DNA of 64,000 nt. Origin: an uncultured Alphaproteobacteria bacterium (GTDB lineage: Bacteria > Pseudomonadota > Alphaproteobacteria > CAAHEQ01 > UBA3637). The DNA lies in the NCBI GenBank assembly GCA_934202735.1, contig CAKPYH010000003.1, positions 124,001-188,000 on the forward strand, written 5' to 3'. Positions 34,501 through 42,722 of the stretch are shown in pieces. A program made the translations under genes and the position numbers. How positions within the stretch are numbered: the stretch's first letter is position 1; each line of letters begins with the position of its first letter. The notes under the pieces are model-generated. The model ran no database searches, was not told where the DNA came from, and saw only the letters and a program-made list of their open reading frames with translations.

Positions 34501-36288
34501 ATGGACTTTATCAACCTGCCGATTTTGATTTTTTCCGTCTTGCTGTGCATTTCTATTTTGACCAGCCTGTTTTCACTGCGTGCCGGAATCCCTTTGATTT
34601 TGATTTTCCTGTGTGTCGGCCTGCTGGCCGGAACAGGCGGGTTTGAAATGTTGGAAACCCTGCGCCGACCGCGTATCTGTTTCTTTATCGGGTCGCTGGC
34701 CTTGGCCCTGATTTTGTTTGACAGTGGTTTTCAAACCGAAATGAAAAACTACCGATTGGCCAGTCGCCCGTCTATTTTATTGGCAACCTTGGGGGTGGTG
34801 TTGACGGCCGTGGCCATGGCTCCGTTTTCTCATTGGATTTTAGACATCGGTTGGGTTCCGGCTTTCTTATTGGTGGCAATTATCAGTTCCACAGACTCGG
34901 CCGCCGTTTTCTTCTTGTTGCGTTCCCAAGGCATTACGTTGCGTGAAAAAGTAAAAGCCACCCTGGAAGTTGAATCCGGGGCCAACGATCCCATGGCCAT
35001 CTTTTTAACCGTATCGTGCATTACCTTGATTCAACATCAGGCTTCCGGCCACCCGCTTTCCTATACCACCTTGGGCCTGTTGTTTTTAGGGCAGGTCCTT
35101 ATCGGGGGCGGTATCGGGTTTTTACTGGGGCGACTGATCCCGTTTTGCGTCAATCAAACCAAGTTGGAAACCGCCCTGTACCCGATCTTCGTCATCGGAT
35201 TGGTGCTGCTCGGTTTTTCGGTTACAAATATGTTAGGGGGTTCCGGCTTCCTGGCCGTTTATATTGCGGGGTTGTTGGCGGGAAACAGTCCCATTCAGGC
35301 CCACGCTCAAATCAATCGTTTTCAACAAACGCTGACGTGGCTGTCGCAAATCACCATGTTCACTTGCTTGGGCTTGTTCGTCACCGTATCGGGATTAGAG
35401 CAATACTGGAAACCCGCCTTGATTTTGGGGGCTTTGTTGATGTTGGTGGCCCGCCCGGCCATGGTCTGGGGATTACTCACCTTTTTCAAAAGTTATACCC
35501 CGGCCGAAAAGAACTTTATTTCTTTTGTCGGCCTGCGCGGGGCTACGTCCATTTTATTGGCCTTGATGCCGGTGGTTTATGCCTTAGACTTTGCCGATGC
35601 CTTTTTTAACATTATTTTTGTCATGGTCTTGACCAGCCTGGCCATTCAAGGATTTCTCATTCCATGGGTCGCGCGCCTGTGTCATGTCATCGTGCCGTCA
35701 TCGGCCCCGGATCCGGCCGCAGCGGAATTAGATCTGCCCGGCTTGGTGGACAGTTCCCTGATTTTGTATCAGTTAGCCGCCGACAGCCCTGCCGTTCAAG
35801 GGAAAAAGATTCCCCGCTGGGCCGTTCCCAGTTTGGTGGTGCGGGACGGCATCGCTTACTTTGCCGGCAACGCCTTGAAACGTTTGCAGGAGGGGGATAA
35901 AGTCTATGTCTTTTTGCCGTCCAACAGTCGGAGACGTATTCTGGATGATCTGTATGGAACGGGACAAACTCAAGACTTGAACGATACACGGGATATTTTG
36001 GGAGACTTTCCCATTGCCCCCGATACAACCTTTCAGGCTCTGTCTGATCTGTACGGCGTTCGGGTTCCCGATTCCATGCGGACCCTGACCATTGCCGCCT
36101 TTATGCAAAACGAGTTCACGGACCTGGAAGTCGGCGATCGCTTTTCCCTGGGGGCGATAGAGTTAGTCGTTCAGTCCTTGTCTGACGGTGCTTTGACCGG
36201 GGTCGGTCTGGATATTGATCCGACACGCGAGCGGTCGTTCTATGCGAAAACACGGCCTTTAACCGATGTTCAAGCCGAGAAAGTTTGA
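34501..36288 (+). CDS. nhaP2: CPA-family cation/proton antiporter (NhaP2/CvrA-like)
   Basis: 595 residues. Twelve to thirteen TM helices to about residue 395, including LFDSGFQTE and the ion-site region VAIISSTDSAAVFFLL. A TrkA-C-like domain follows (about 405-480), then a CorC/HlyC-type C-terminal domain (GDFPIAPDTTFQALSDLYG to the end), the order found in NhaP2. It exchanges K+ or Na+ for protons. Likely co-transcribed with the LOG gene; its nearest SD (GGAG) is about 17 nt away, so initiation may depend on coupling. Confidence 0.9.
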   Translation: MDFINLPILIFSVLLCISILTSLFSLRAGIPLILIFLCVGLLAGTGGFEMLETLRRPRICFFIGSLALALILFDSGFQTEMKNYRLASRPSILLATLGVVLTAVAMAPFSHWILDIGWVPAFLLVAIISSTDSAAVFFLLRSQGITLREKVKATLEVESGANDPMAIFLTVSCITLIQHQASGHPLSYTTLGLLFLGQVLIGGGIGFLLGRLIPFCVNQTKLETALYPIFVIGLVLLGFSVTNMLGGSGFLAVYIAGLLAGNSPIQAHAQINRFQQTLTWLSQITMFTCLGLFVTVSGLEQYWKPALILGALLMLVARPAMVWGLLTFFKSYTPAEKNFISFVGLRGATSILLALMPVVYALDFADAFFNIIFVMVLTSLAIQGFLIPWVARLCHVIVPSSAPDPAAAELDLPGLVDSSLILYQLAADSPAVQGKKIPRWAVPSLVVRDGIAYFAGNALKRLQEGDKVYVFLPSNSRRRILDDLYGTGQTQDLNDTRDILGDFPIAPDTTFQALSDLYGVRVPDSMRTLTIAAFMQNEFTDLEVGDRFSLGAIELVVQSLSDGALTGVGLDIDPTRERSFYAKTRPLTDVQAEKV

Positions 36289-36313
36289 CAGAACAACAAA
36301 AACATGGTATAAT
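36285..36313 (+). promoter_or_regulatory. near-consensus promoter of the 36348 gene
   Basis: TTGACA (36285-36290), 17-nt spacer, TATAAT (36308-36313), overlapping the antiporter stop codon. Confidence 0.9.
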
Positions 36314-36347
36314 AAGGACATAGTGGTAAAAACGGAGGAACCTGCAC

Positions 36348-37970
36348 ATGACAACAATAACACAACAACAATATGAAGCCTATCAAAAACACCACGCTTT
36401 GTTATTCAAGCTGGATCACTATGATCAAGCCGAAGCCCACATGATCGGCGGGGTGGCTACGGAACATGATGACATCACCGTGGACGGACGGACCGAGCAA
36501 CTGCCCAAGGGAGATTGGGCTAAGTTTCACGAGCTATCCCAACTGACCTTGGCCGGACTGGTACAAAAAGATCACCCTCATATTCAAAATGTGGAACGGG
36601 CTAAATCCGATCCTTTTACACGCGATATTTTAGGGGAATTATTGCGCGAAGAATCATTCATGTGGGTCCCTGCGGAAACCGCCAACAAAGTGCAAACTTA
36701 TTGGGATAAGAATATCACAGATATTGCCGAAATCGGCCAACAAAAGGCATCCCGGGCTTCTCATACCAAAACCGGCACTTCATGGAAAACCATAACAAGT
36801 TTGGGGGCGGCGGGTTTACTGGCCATCGCGACCTTAACGACGGCCGCCATCAAAGGAATCAACAGTCTGACATCGGGTTCCAAAAAAGACAAGCAGGAAG
36901 AAAGGGCCTCTGCCCAAACGGCAAAAACACCTGCCCCAACGCATACGGCAGAGGCAACAAACGATAAAAAAACTTCCACCATGGCGGCAAAGTTGCAAGC
37001 GGCCACCAACGATATCTCGGCCACGGCCGCCGGTACCACCAATAACGTATCTACAAATGCGGTGGCTTTAACCGTACCGCAAGAACCGGAAAAGAAAGCC
37101 CCGGCATGGTTGATCGGTAATCGTCCCGTGGCGGGAAACTGGATTGCTACCGAACAAGCCCGTAATATGACAACCCGAGATCGGACGGTATTCAGTCGGT
37201 TGATGGTGGGTGAGTTTAACAGTCTGTATCGGGATATGGACGAAAAAAACCTGCGGTGCCAACAGATTATCAGTGAAGGCTATTATGAACGCCACCTGTC
37301 GCCAATGCATAATCGTATTCGTCCCGATGTGGAACCGGGTGAAGAATCACGGTCTTGGTATGTGGATGACATGCCGGAACTGATTAAAGATGTCAAGAAT
37401 TATTATCGGAATATAAGGGATGTCTTGGCACCGTTGGATTACGGAGAACAATTGGCCGCTATGCAGGCGTTCGGTCCGGCGATGGGCTTTTCCGTCACGT
37501 CTCAAGAAAATTGGCAATCCAAGCACCGTGCGGAAAGTGAACAAGCCTATCAAACCATTTCCCAATCGGCACGGAAGATTTTAACCACAACCGGCAAGAG
37601 TACCAACGATGTGTCCGAGGTCATGGGGGCCGTTTTGCAAGCCACCGCCACCTATCGTGAGCAACACCCGGAAAATCAGGCCTTGTTGCTGACGGCGGAC
37701 AAGTCCATTCGCACCATTGCAAATATCAAGTTGAAAGATATGCAACGGCAACAAAATATCGCAGCCGAAAATGCCCAAGCCAAGCAGGATGAACGGGCCG
37801 CTATTGCCCGGGAAAACCCGGTGGAATACGCCCGGATGCGACAGGCGGAGCAACGTGAAATGCCCCGTGAAGCCGGCTATCCGTGGTGGAAAATCGGCCT
37901 GTATGTAGCAGGTGGAGCCGTTGCGGCTTCATGGGTGTTCAATCGCAAGAAAAGCGATAAAGCCTATTAA
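36348..37970 (+). CDS. two-TM protein of unknown function (540 aa)
   Basis: ATG 36348 with GGAGG 8 nt upstream. A soluble N-terminal part (1-145) is followed by a hydrophobic helix (147-168, ITSLGAAGLLAIATL), a Lys/Thr/Ala-rich linker (175-250), a helical domain (255-505) and a second hydrophobic helix close to the C-terminus (WWKIGLYVAGGAVAASWVF). There is no signal peptide. No family recognised. Consensus promoter and terminator make it a single-gene unit. Membrane protein or secreted effector are both possible. Confidence 0.75.
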   Translation: MTTITQQQYEAYQKHHALLFKLDHYDQAEAHMIGGVATEHDDITVDGRTEQLPKGDWAKFHELSQLTLAGLVQKDHPHIQNVERAKSDPFTRDILGELLREESFMWVPAETANKVQTYWDKNITDIAEIGQQKASRASHTKTGTSWKTITSLGAAGLLAIATLTTAAIKGINSLTSGSKKDKQEERASAQTAKTPAPTHTAEATNDKKTSTMAAKLQAATNDISATAAGTTNNVSTNAVALTVPQEPEKKAPAWLIGNRPVAGNWIATEQARNMTTRDRTVFSRLMVGEFNSLYRDMDEKNLRCQQIISEGYYERHLSPMHNRIRPDVEPGEESRSWYVDDMPELIKDVKNYYRNIRDVLAPLDYGEQLAAMQAFGPAMGFSVTSQENWQSKHRAESEQAYQTISQSARKILTTTGKSTNDVSEVMGAVLQATATYREQHPENQALLLTADKSIRTIANIKLKDMQRQQNIAAENAQAKQDERAAIARENPVEYARMRQAEQREMPREAGYPWWKIGLYVAGGAVAASWVFNRKKSDKAY

Positions 37971-37988
37971 AGCCGATTTACACTTCGG

Positions 37989-38022
37989 GCGGGAAGGACC
38001 AACACGGTTCTTCCCGCTTTTT
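37989..38022 (+). terminator. terminator of the 36348 gene
   Basis: Hairpin GCGGGAAGGACC-AACAC-GGTTCTTCCCGC (one G-T pair) followed by TTTTT. Confidence 0.85.
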
Positions 38023-38049
38023 CACAACCCCCCGACAAAAGGATTTTTT

Positions 38050-38634
38050 ATGGTCAATCAAACCGTTGTAGACAATCAAAAATTAAAACGGATTCTCACC
38101 TATATCAGCCATCAAAGGCACCCCCAACAACTACGCATGATGTTCTTGTGTTCTTGGCACGGCATGCGCAGTATCAACTTTGCCTACCTGCAAGTCAAAG
38201 ACGTTTATACAACCGCCGGTACCGTCCGGGACAGGATTCGCTTGGACGGCCGTAAAAACAAAGGGCAACAGACGTGTACCTATTACCTGAATCATCAAAT
38301 CCGGCAAGAGTTCAAAAGATATTTGTCCTACATTCGGCAGCGGGATACGGAATGGAATGCCGAAACGTATCTGTTCATTTCCCAAAAGCAAGGACACCCC
38401 TATCATCGTGTGAGTATCAGCCGCCTGTTCGCCCGTATCTATCGCCATTTCGGTATTCAGGGCGCCAGCCATCTGGGCCGCCACTTGTTTGTCAGTCGCC
38501 TGATCAATGCCGGAACGAATATCTGCCTGGTACAACGATTGGTCAATCACCGACATATCACCACCACGCAACATTATTTCAACTGTAATGAGCAAATGTT
38601 ATTACGAGCCGTAGAACAAGTACGCTTGTCATAA
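38050..38634 (+). CDS. short tyrosine recombinase (catalytic domain only)
   Basis: 194 residues from ATG 38050, the size of FimB/FimE-type invertases rather than of Xer or phage integrases. Catalytic residues can be placed: Arg in HGMRSINFAYL, HxxR in SHLGRHLF, His in VNHRHI, Tyr in TTQHYF. The N-terminal arm/core-binding domain is missing. SD before the ATG is poor (AAAGGA 9 nt upstream in ACAAAAGGATTTTTT). Located 109 bp before a tRNA-Lys gene, a common integration target. Either a small-element integrase or a phase-variation invertase. Confidence 0.82.
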   Translation: MVNQTVVDNQKLKRILTYISHQRHPQQLRMMFLCSWHGMRSINFAYLQVKDVYTTAGTVRDRIRLDGRKNKGQQTCTYYLNHQIRQEFKRYLSYIRQRDTEWNAETYLFISQKQGHPYHRVSISRLFARIYRHFGIQGASHLGRHLFVSRLINAGTNICLVQRLVNHRHITTTQHYFNCNEQMLLRAVEQVRLS

Positions 38635-38701
38635 TGCAATCTGTTCCGCCATCTTGGACAGAAGCCTGATAAAATAATTGCATAATTTTAGGCACAAGGA
38701 C

Positions 38702-38730
38702 TTGACTTTTGGAAATGAATGGGTTATACT
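38702..38730 (+). promoter_or_regulatory. promoter of tRNA-Lys
   Basis: TTGACT (38702-38707), 17-nt spacer, TATACT (38725-38730). Confidence 0.8.
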
Positions 38731-38742
38731 GCCGGCTTAGTG

Positions 38743-38818
<76 letters not shown>

Positions 38819-38826
38819 ATTCAATC

Positions 38827-38860
38827 AAGGACTTACATATTGTGTAGGTCCTTTTATTTT
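38827..38860 (+). terminator. terminator after tRNA-Lys
   Basis: Hairpin AAGGACTTACA...TGTAGGTCCTT followed by TTATTTT. Confidence 0.7.
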
Positions 38861-38915
38861 AGTCAAACCATAACCACAATCCGGCACCATTACAAGCAAA
38901 ACAGGGCGGTATCCA

Positions 38916-39533
38916 TCAATTGGAATTTTCATGCAGATGATCGCATATGGTATCTTCATAAGCCCCATACCTCTGAGTTTCGGTATAGAAAAGGCAAGGA
39001 ATACACGCGATCAGAATAGCGACCAAAACTTTCAACCACACAAATCGATACCCGTCTTTGATCTTGTGATAAAAAAAGCGGATATACCACATCATAAAAA
39101 ACACACAGGAAAGCAAAAGCAACATCGCCAGGCCGCTTAATATGTCAAACTCCCCCGTGTTCCAAGCAGAACCAGACCCAACAATGCCCAACAAAGCCAG
39201 AACAGAAAAGAATCCTATTTTGGTACATAAACACATACTATAGTGAGATTTTTTGAGTACGATGCCTGATAGAGCAAGTCCTATCAAGACAGGATACAAA
39301 GGGACAATCGGCCAATAAAATATATAATGTTTTCCACCCCATAGTCTTTCATACGCCTCAACCACATTACTTACAATAAGAAATATCATCGGTGACATAA
39401 GACACATCCAGCCCACATAAGACAGCCACCCCCACAGGCCTTCGTATTTGTGGGCGTTCGGTTTTTTCGGGGCCGGCGCAACAGGCTTGCGACTTTTCGT
39501 TCCGGAAACGGTTTGTGCGTGATGGCGTTTCAT
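38916..39533 (-). CDS. membrane protein, third gene of the peptide operon
   Basis: 205 residues from ATG 39533, SD AGGAGG 7 nt upstream. The N-terminal 35 residues are basic and Pro/Lys-rich (KSRKPVAPAPKKP), then five or so hydrophobic helices (WLSYVGWMCLMSPMIFLIV, FFSVLALLGIVGSG and others). No transporter motif is recognised. It lies 14 nt after the 39548 gene on the same strand. Export or immunity for the peptide encoded first is possible but unproven. Confidence 0.65.
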   Translation of the reverse strand: MKRHHAQTVSGTKSRKPVAPAPKKPNAHKYEGLWGWLSYVGWMCLMSPMIFLIVSNVVEAYERLWGGKHYIFYWPIVPLYPVLIGLALSGIVLKKSHYSMCLCTKIGFFSVLALLGIVGSGSAWNTGEFDILSGLAMLLLLSCVFFMMWYIRFFYHKIKDGYRFVWLKVLVAILIACIPCLFYTETQRYGAYEDTICDHLHENSN

Positions 39534-39547
39534 TTGAGACCTCCTAA

Positions 39548-40273
39548 TCATTCGTCTACTTTATACCGGATTTTATCCCCGGTGTCAAACTTAAATCTTA
39601 AAATCTCCGGCAGGATTAAATTAAATGATTTGTTTTCTTGCATCAGCTTGACAAATTGATCGGCGTATGTATCCAAGCGCGGATATCCGGTCCCATGCCA
39701 TTCGGAAAATTCAGGAAAAGTTGTTGTTAAAAAAGCAAACGCCGTTAATTCCGCAGACATCCATAATTTATCATCTGAAAATTCTTCTTTGGTTTTCAAT
39801 TTTCGTGTTCTGATAAAAACTTGTGAAAGGGTGATTTCATAAAGTAAAGAATAGATATGATACAGCGGATTTTTTGTTTGATAAGAATACGCATTGATCA
39901 CAATATTCGGTTCCGTCCAATTGGATATCGCGTCTAAAAAATGGGCCAACAAAACACGATATTCCGGGATTTCTTCTTGAAAAAATTGGTTGAGTTTCGG
40001 AAAATACTTGTGCTCATTCATTTGCCAATACGATTCAAAAAACGCTTTTGATGTATGCAGGCGCGCTTCATTTTCCTGATAACTTTGCGCCAAAAAATCT
40101 TCCAGTTGTTCATCCCATTGAAATCGGGGCTCATGATACATTTTTTGCGCCAATGTCCACGGAAAATGATATTGCTTCGCTCGATATGCATGCGTCGCCG
40201 CCACTTCCCCGACACAAAACATATCCATCAGTTTATTCTTTTCGGCTTCCAACGAAATGTAAAAATGCAACAT
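39548..40273 (-). CDS. soluble protein of unknown function, second gene of the peptide operon
   Basis: 241 residues from ATG 40273, GGAGTG 9 nt upstream. Rich in aromatic residues (many Tyr, Phe, Trp) and acidic; predicted all-alpha. No cofactor or metal motif (no HExxH, CxxC or ATP-grasp signature) was found. No TM helix or signal peptide. The last codons share a 24-bp repeat with a site at 40659, upstream of the operon. Given its place after a Cys/Gly peptide gene it may act on or protect against the peptide. Confidence 0.6.
   Translation of the reverse strand: MLHFYISLEAEKNKLMDMFCVGEVAATHAYRAKQYHFPWTLAQKMYHEPRFQWDEQLEDFLAQSYQENEARLHTSKAFFESYWQMNEHKYFPKLNQFFQEEIPEYRVLLAHFLDAISNWTEPNIVINAYSYQTKNPLYHIYSLLYEITLSQVFIRTRKLKTKEEFSDDKLWMSAELTAFAFLTTTFPEFSEWHGTGYPRLDTYADQFVKLMQENKSFNLILPEILRFKFDTGDKIRYKVDE
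39565..39588. repeat. 24-bp direct repeat, copy 1
   Basis: ACCGGATTTTATCCCCGGTG and TCAA; identical in 23 of 24 positions to 40659-40682. It encodes the DTGDKIR segment at the end of the 241-residue protein. It has imperfect inverted arms ACCGG/CCGGT. Confidence 0.6.
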
Positions 40274-40284
40274 TTTTTCACTCC

Positions 40285-40315
40285 AAAAAGTAAGAGTGCT
40301 CTTTAGATCACTCTT
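40285..40315 (-). terminator. hairpin between peptide gene and 241-aa gene (attenuator-like)
   Basis: Minus-strand stem AAGAGTG/CACTCTT with a 10-nt loop, followed by ACTTTTT. It stands 5 nt after the peptide stop, so it may reduce read-through to downstream genes or protect the peptide mRNA. Confidence 0.55.
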
Positions 40316-40320
40316 TTATC

Positions 40321-40497
40321 CTATGCGGCTTCCCTACAATTTTGTTTTATCTTATAAATACTTTTAATGACTGGAGATACTTTTTTGTTTTGCGTCACAT
40401 GATATCCACCAGACCCTGTCCCAGAGCCACATGAACAAGCTGAATTACTAACTTCTATCTTATAATTTTTTTTTGTCTTCAAAGTAAATTTACGCAT
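40321..40497 (-). CDS. 58-residue Cys/Gly peptide, candidate precursor peptide
   Basis: ATG 40497 with GGAGG 8 nt upstream. A basic leader-like segment (1-19: MRKFTLKTKKNYKIEVSNS) is followed by a compact ACSCGSGTGSGGYHV stretch (20-34, Cys21 and Cys23), then a Lys-rich tail with Cys54. There is no signal peptide or hydrophobic helix. Size, composition, own regulated promoter, downstream hairpin and the following unknown soluble and membrane proteins resemble RiPP or bacteriocin operons; the leader/core assignment is inference. A metal-binding small protein is the main alternative. Confidence 0.6.
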   Translation of the reverse strand: MRKFTLKTKKNYKIEVSNSACSCGSGTGSGGYHVTQNKKVSPVIKSIYKIKQNCREAA

Positions 40498-40520
40498 ATA
40501 TTCCTCCATTTATTAAAACC

Positions 40521-40537
40521 ATGGTAATAATTACCAT
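40521..40537. promoter_or_regulatory. 17-bp perfect palindrome over the transcription start (candidate operator)
   Basis: ATGGTAAT-A-ATTACCAT, 5 nt downstream of the -10 of the peptide promoter and 23 nt before the ATG; it would cover +1. Typical repressor-operator geometry; the regulator is not adjacent. Confidence 0.6.
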
Positions 40538-40541
40538 TGAT

Positions 40542-40570
40542 AGGATAAAATAAAAAATAATAAATGGCAA
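40542..40570 (-). promoter_or_regulatory. promoter of the peptide operon
   Basis: Minus strand TTGCCA (40570-40565), 17-nt spacer, TATCCT (40547-40542). Confidence 0.6.
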
Positions 40571-40658
40571 AACTTTTTTATAAAATATGTATTTTAGTTT
40601 TCAATAAAAAGAAAAACTATTTTTGGAAACTGATTATGTTATAGGATCATTTCTGAGA

Positions 40659-40682
40659 ACCGGATTTTATCCTCGGTGTCAA
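40659..40682. repeat. 24-bp direct repeat, copy 2
   Basis: Same as 39565-39588 with one C-to-T change. On the minus strand it can be read as DTEDKIRF, similar to the end of the 241-residue protein, followed soon by a stop; it may be the tail of a lost paralogue or a recombination site. Confidence 0.55.
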
Positions 40683-40710
40683 CACCTACCGGCCTGACCG
40701 GACGGGTGTG

Positions 40711-41400
40711 TCAAGCGTCCGATGATGATGTATCCTGCAAAATATATCCGCGGCCCCAAGCGGTCCGAATATACTGCTTTCCCCCGGCCAAGCGTTCAAT
40801 CTTGCGCCGAACGCGAAACAAAAACACATCAATGATTTTAATTTCCGGCGCGTCCATACCCCCATACAGGTGGTTTAAGAACTGTTCCTTGCTGACCGTC
40901 ATACCCCGCCGCAGGCACAACAGTTCCAAAATCGCATATTCCTTGCCCGTCAAATGCAAAGGCCGGCCCCCAACCGTAACCATTTTAGATTCCAGGTTCA
41001 CCTGCATTTGCCCCACCGTAATCACGGACTCGGCCGCCCCATGCGACCGGCGTACGATAGCCTGCACCCGGGCAAAAATTTCGTACTTATCACACGATTT
41101 CAGGACATAATCATCGGCCCCGCACCCGAAGCAATCCAGTTTTGTCGGAATGGCGGCCATATTGGACACAATCATGACGGGTGTTGTGATACCCGTACCG
41201 CGCAAGCGTTTAATAATATCGTGCCCCATCATATCGGGCAACATAATATCGGTCAAGATGATATCATAATCATAGTATTTGGCCATATCGGCCCCGTCCG
41301 CCCCGGTCCAAGCCGAATCTACCGCCAAGCCTCGTCCTTTCAAAAAGAACGCCAAGCCTTGATTAAATGTTTTATCGCCGTCAATGATTAAAGCCCGCAT
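40711..41400 (-). CDS. CtrA-like OmpR-family response regulator with divergent receiver
   Basis: 229 residues from ATG 41400 (RBS AAGGAG); CtrA has about 231. The DNA-binding half is very CtrA-like: HLTGKEYAILELL, FLNHLYGGMDAPEIKIIDVF and WGRGYIL. The receiver keeps the phospho-acceptor Asp51 (LTDIMLPDMMG) and Lys101, but the acidic pocket reads IIDGDK instead of the IEDD of CtrA, and Lys101 is followed by Ser, not Pro. It may be the genome's CtrA or a paralogue with altered phosphorylation. It has its own promoter. Confidence 0.85.
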   Translation of the reverse strand: MRALIIDGDKTFNQGLAFFLKGRGLAVDSAWTGADGADMAKYYDYDIILTDIMLPDMMGHDIIKRLRGTGITTPVMIVSNMAAIPTKLDCFGCGADDYVLKSCDKYEIFARVQAIVRRSHGAAESVITVGQMQVNLESKMVTVGGRPLHLTGKEYAILELLCLRRGMTVSKEQFLNHLYGGMDAPEIKIIDVFLFRVRRKIERLAGGKQYIRTAWGRGYILQDTSSSDA

Positions 41401-41420
41401 GTCAGATTCTCCTTGTCCCC

Positions 41421-41449
41421 AGTGTATCGGATTTTCAATCGGAATGCAA
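41421..41449 (-). promoter_or_regulatory. promoter of the CtrA-like gene
   Basis: Minus strand TTGCAT (41449-41444), 17-nt spacer, TACACT (41426-41421). Confidence 0.55.
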
Positions 41450-41472
41450 GGAAAAAGTCCGCAAGACACGCC

Positions 41473-42447
41473 TCAATAAATCTCATTTAATTGCGCCACA
41501 TCATTGTAAATGGTGGCCAAATCTTCCCGCGTGTAATAAAAGTATTTATCCTGATACCAATTCGGGCGTTGGGCCCCGGTCCCCTGATATGTCATGAAAT
41601 AAAAGGTCAGGCGTTTATCATCGTGTTCTTCCCTGATTTCCAAGATCTGCGGATGAAAAAACAACGCCTGCCCGGTCAAAGAACGGATAAATTGTTCCAA
41701 CCGGTTTTTAAGGTCCCACGATTCAACCACAGACCGGCGCGGCACCGTGAACACAATGCCTTTGTAATTCATATAAAACTGCTTTTTATCATCATAATAT
41801 CCGAATTTTTTTGTCAGATCCTGAGACTCAAATGAAATCCCATTGTTCAGGGAAAACCGGGCCGGATTTTCCGGATCCCAAACCACCCCCAGAACCGATA
41901 AGATTCTGTATATGGGGGCTGTGCGTTTCTTTAATATATTTTTTTTAACGCGGTATGGATTCAAAAAATATAAAATAGTCAATCCGGCATCTATCATCAG
42001 AACTAAAGTTTCCGGCTTGTTTCTGCCAAAATGATGACAATTATAACTACCAAACATGCACGGAACTAACCGAGAGACAATGTAAGGAATAAGAAAATTT
42101 AATATCACAACCACAGTATCCATTACCCATGTGGGTGATTTGACCTGAAACTCTTCGCGTTTTTCTTGACGGGAAAACTTCAAGGAATACACAAAGCCCG
42201 CCCACCCGCAAATATAAAATACAAAAGCTATCATAAAAGCTAACACACCCTCACCGTTCAGTATCGGTTCATTGGGATTCTCTTGACGAGAGGCAAACAT
42301 CAGCAACGGCATCAAGAAAGTCCATAAGAGCAGTAAGCACAATCCAACCCCTTGCAAGCCGGATAACTTTACAGACTTCTTAAATCGTTTCAGAACAGGT
42401 GGCTTTAAGCTGTCAACTTGATTCAAAAATGTCTGATAACTTATCAT
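41473..42447 (-). CDS. membrane protein of unknown function (DUF3137-like shape)
   Basis: 324 residues. Two N-terminal TM helices (GVGLCLLLLWTFLMPLLMF, AFMIAFVFYICGWAGFVYS), two more near residues 110-165, then a soluble C-terminal domain (180-324) with FTVPRRSVVESWDLKNRLE and FYFMTYQGTG. This layout recalls DUF3137-type proteins but the match is by eye only. ATG overlaps the stop of the 42444 gene (4 bases). Confidence 0.6.
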   Translation of the reverse strand: MISYQTFLNQVDSLKPPVLKRFKKSVKLSGLQGVGLCLLLLWTFLMPLLMFASRQENPNEPILNGEGVLAFMIAFVFYICGWAGFVYSLKFSRQEKREEFQVKSPTWVMDTVVVILNFLIPYIVSRLVPCMFGSYNCHHFGRNKPETLVLMIDAGLTILYFLNPYRVKKNILKKRTAPIYRILSVLGVVWDPENPARFSLNNGISFESQDLTKKFGYYDDKKQFYMNYKGIVFTVPRRSVVESWDLKNRLEQFIRSLTGQALFFHPQILEIREEHDDKRLTFYFMTYQGTGAQRPNWYQDKYFYYTREDLATIYNDVAQLNEIY

Positions 42448-42707
42448 GGGAATATATCTTTCAATGCAACGAGAGTGATAACCACCATACTCACAAAGGC
42501 CAAAAGAGCAGCATACATTTTGTCTTGTAATGTCAAGGCCGATTTCCTGGGATATTCAGGGGGTTGATTCACATTGTTCCATTTCAAGATGTCCGTCCAC
42601 CGCCAAATGATACCGATATAAAGGACACCGACACCCATCAAAAAAAGGACAAGATATAAAATAAAATCTATAACCGGTACCAAACTATCCCAAAGAATTG
42701 AGCCCAT
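42444..42707 (-). CDS. small membrane protein of unknown function
   Basis: 87 residues, two TM helices (FILYLVLFLMGVGVLYIGII and AALLAFVSMVVITLVAL) separated by a short polar loop. It starts 15 nt after the tyrS stop and overlaps the next gene, so the two membrane proteins are made together and may form a complex. Confidence 0.6.
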   Translation of the reverse strand: MGSILWDSLVPVIDFILYLVLFLMGVGVLYIGIIWRWTDILKWNNVNQPPEYPRKSALTLQDKMYAALLAFVSMVVITLVALKDIFP

Positions 42708-42722
42708 TTTTTGATTTCCTTA

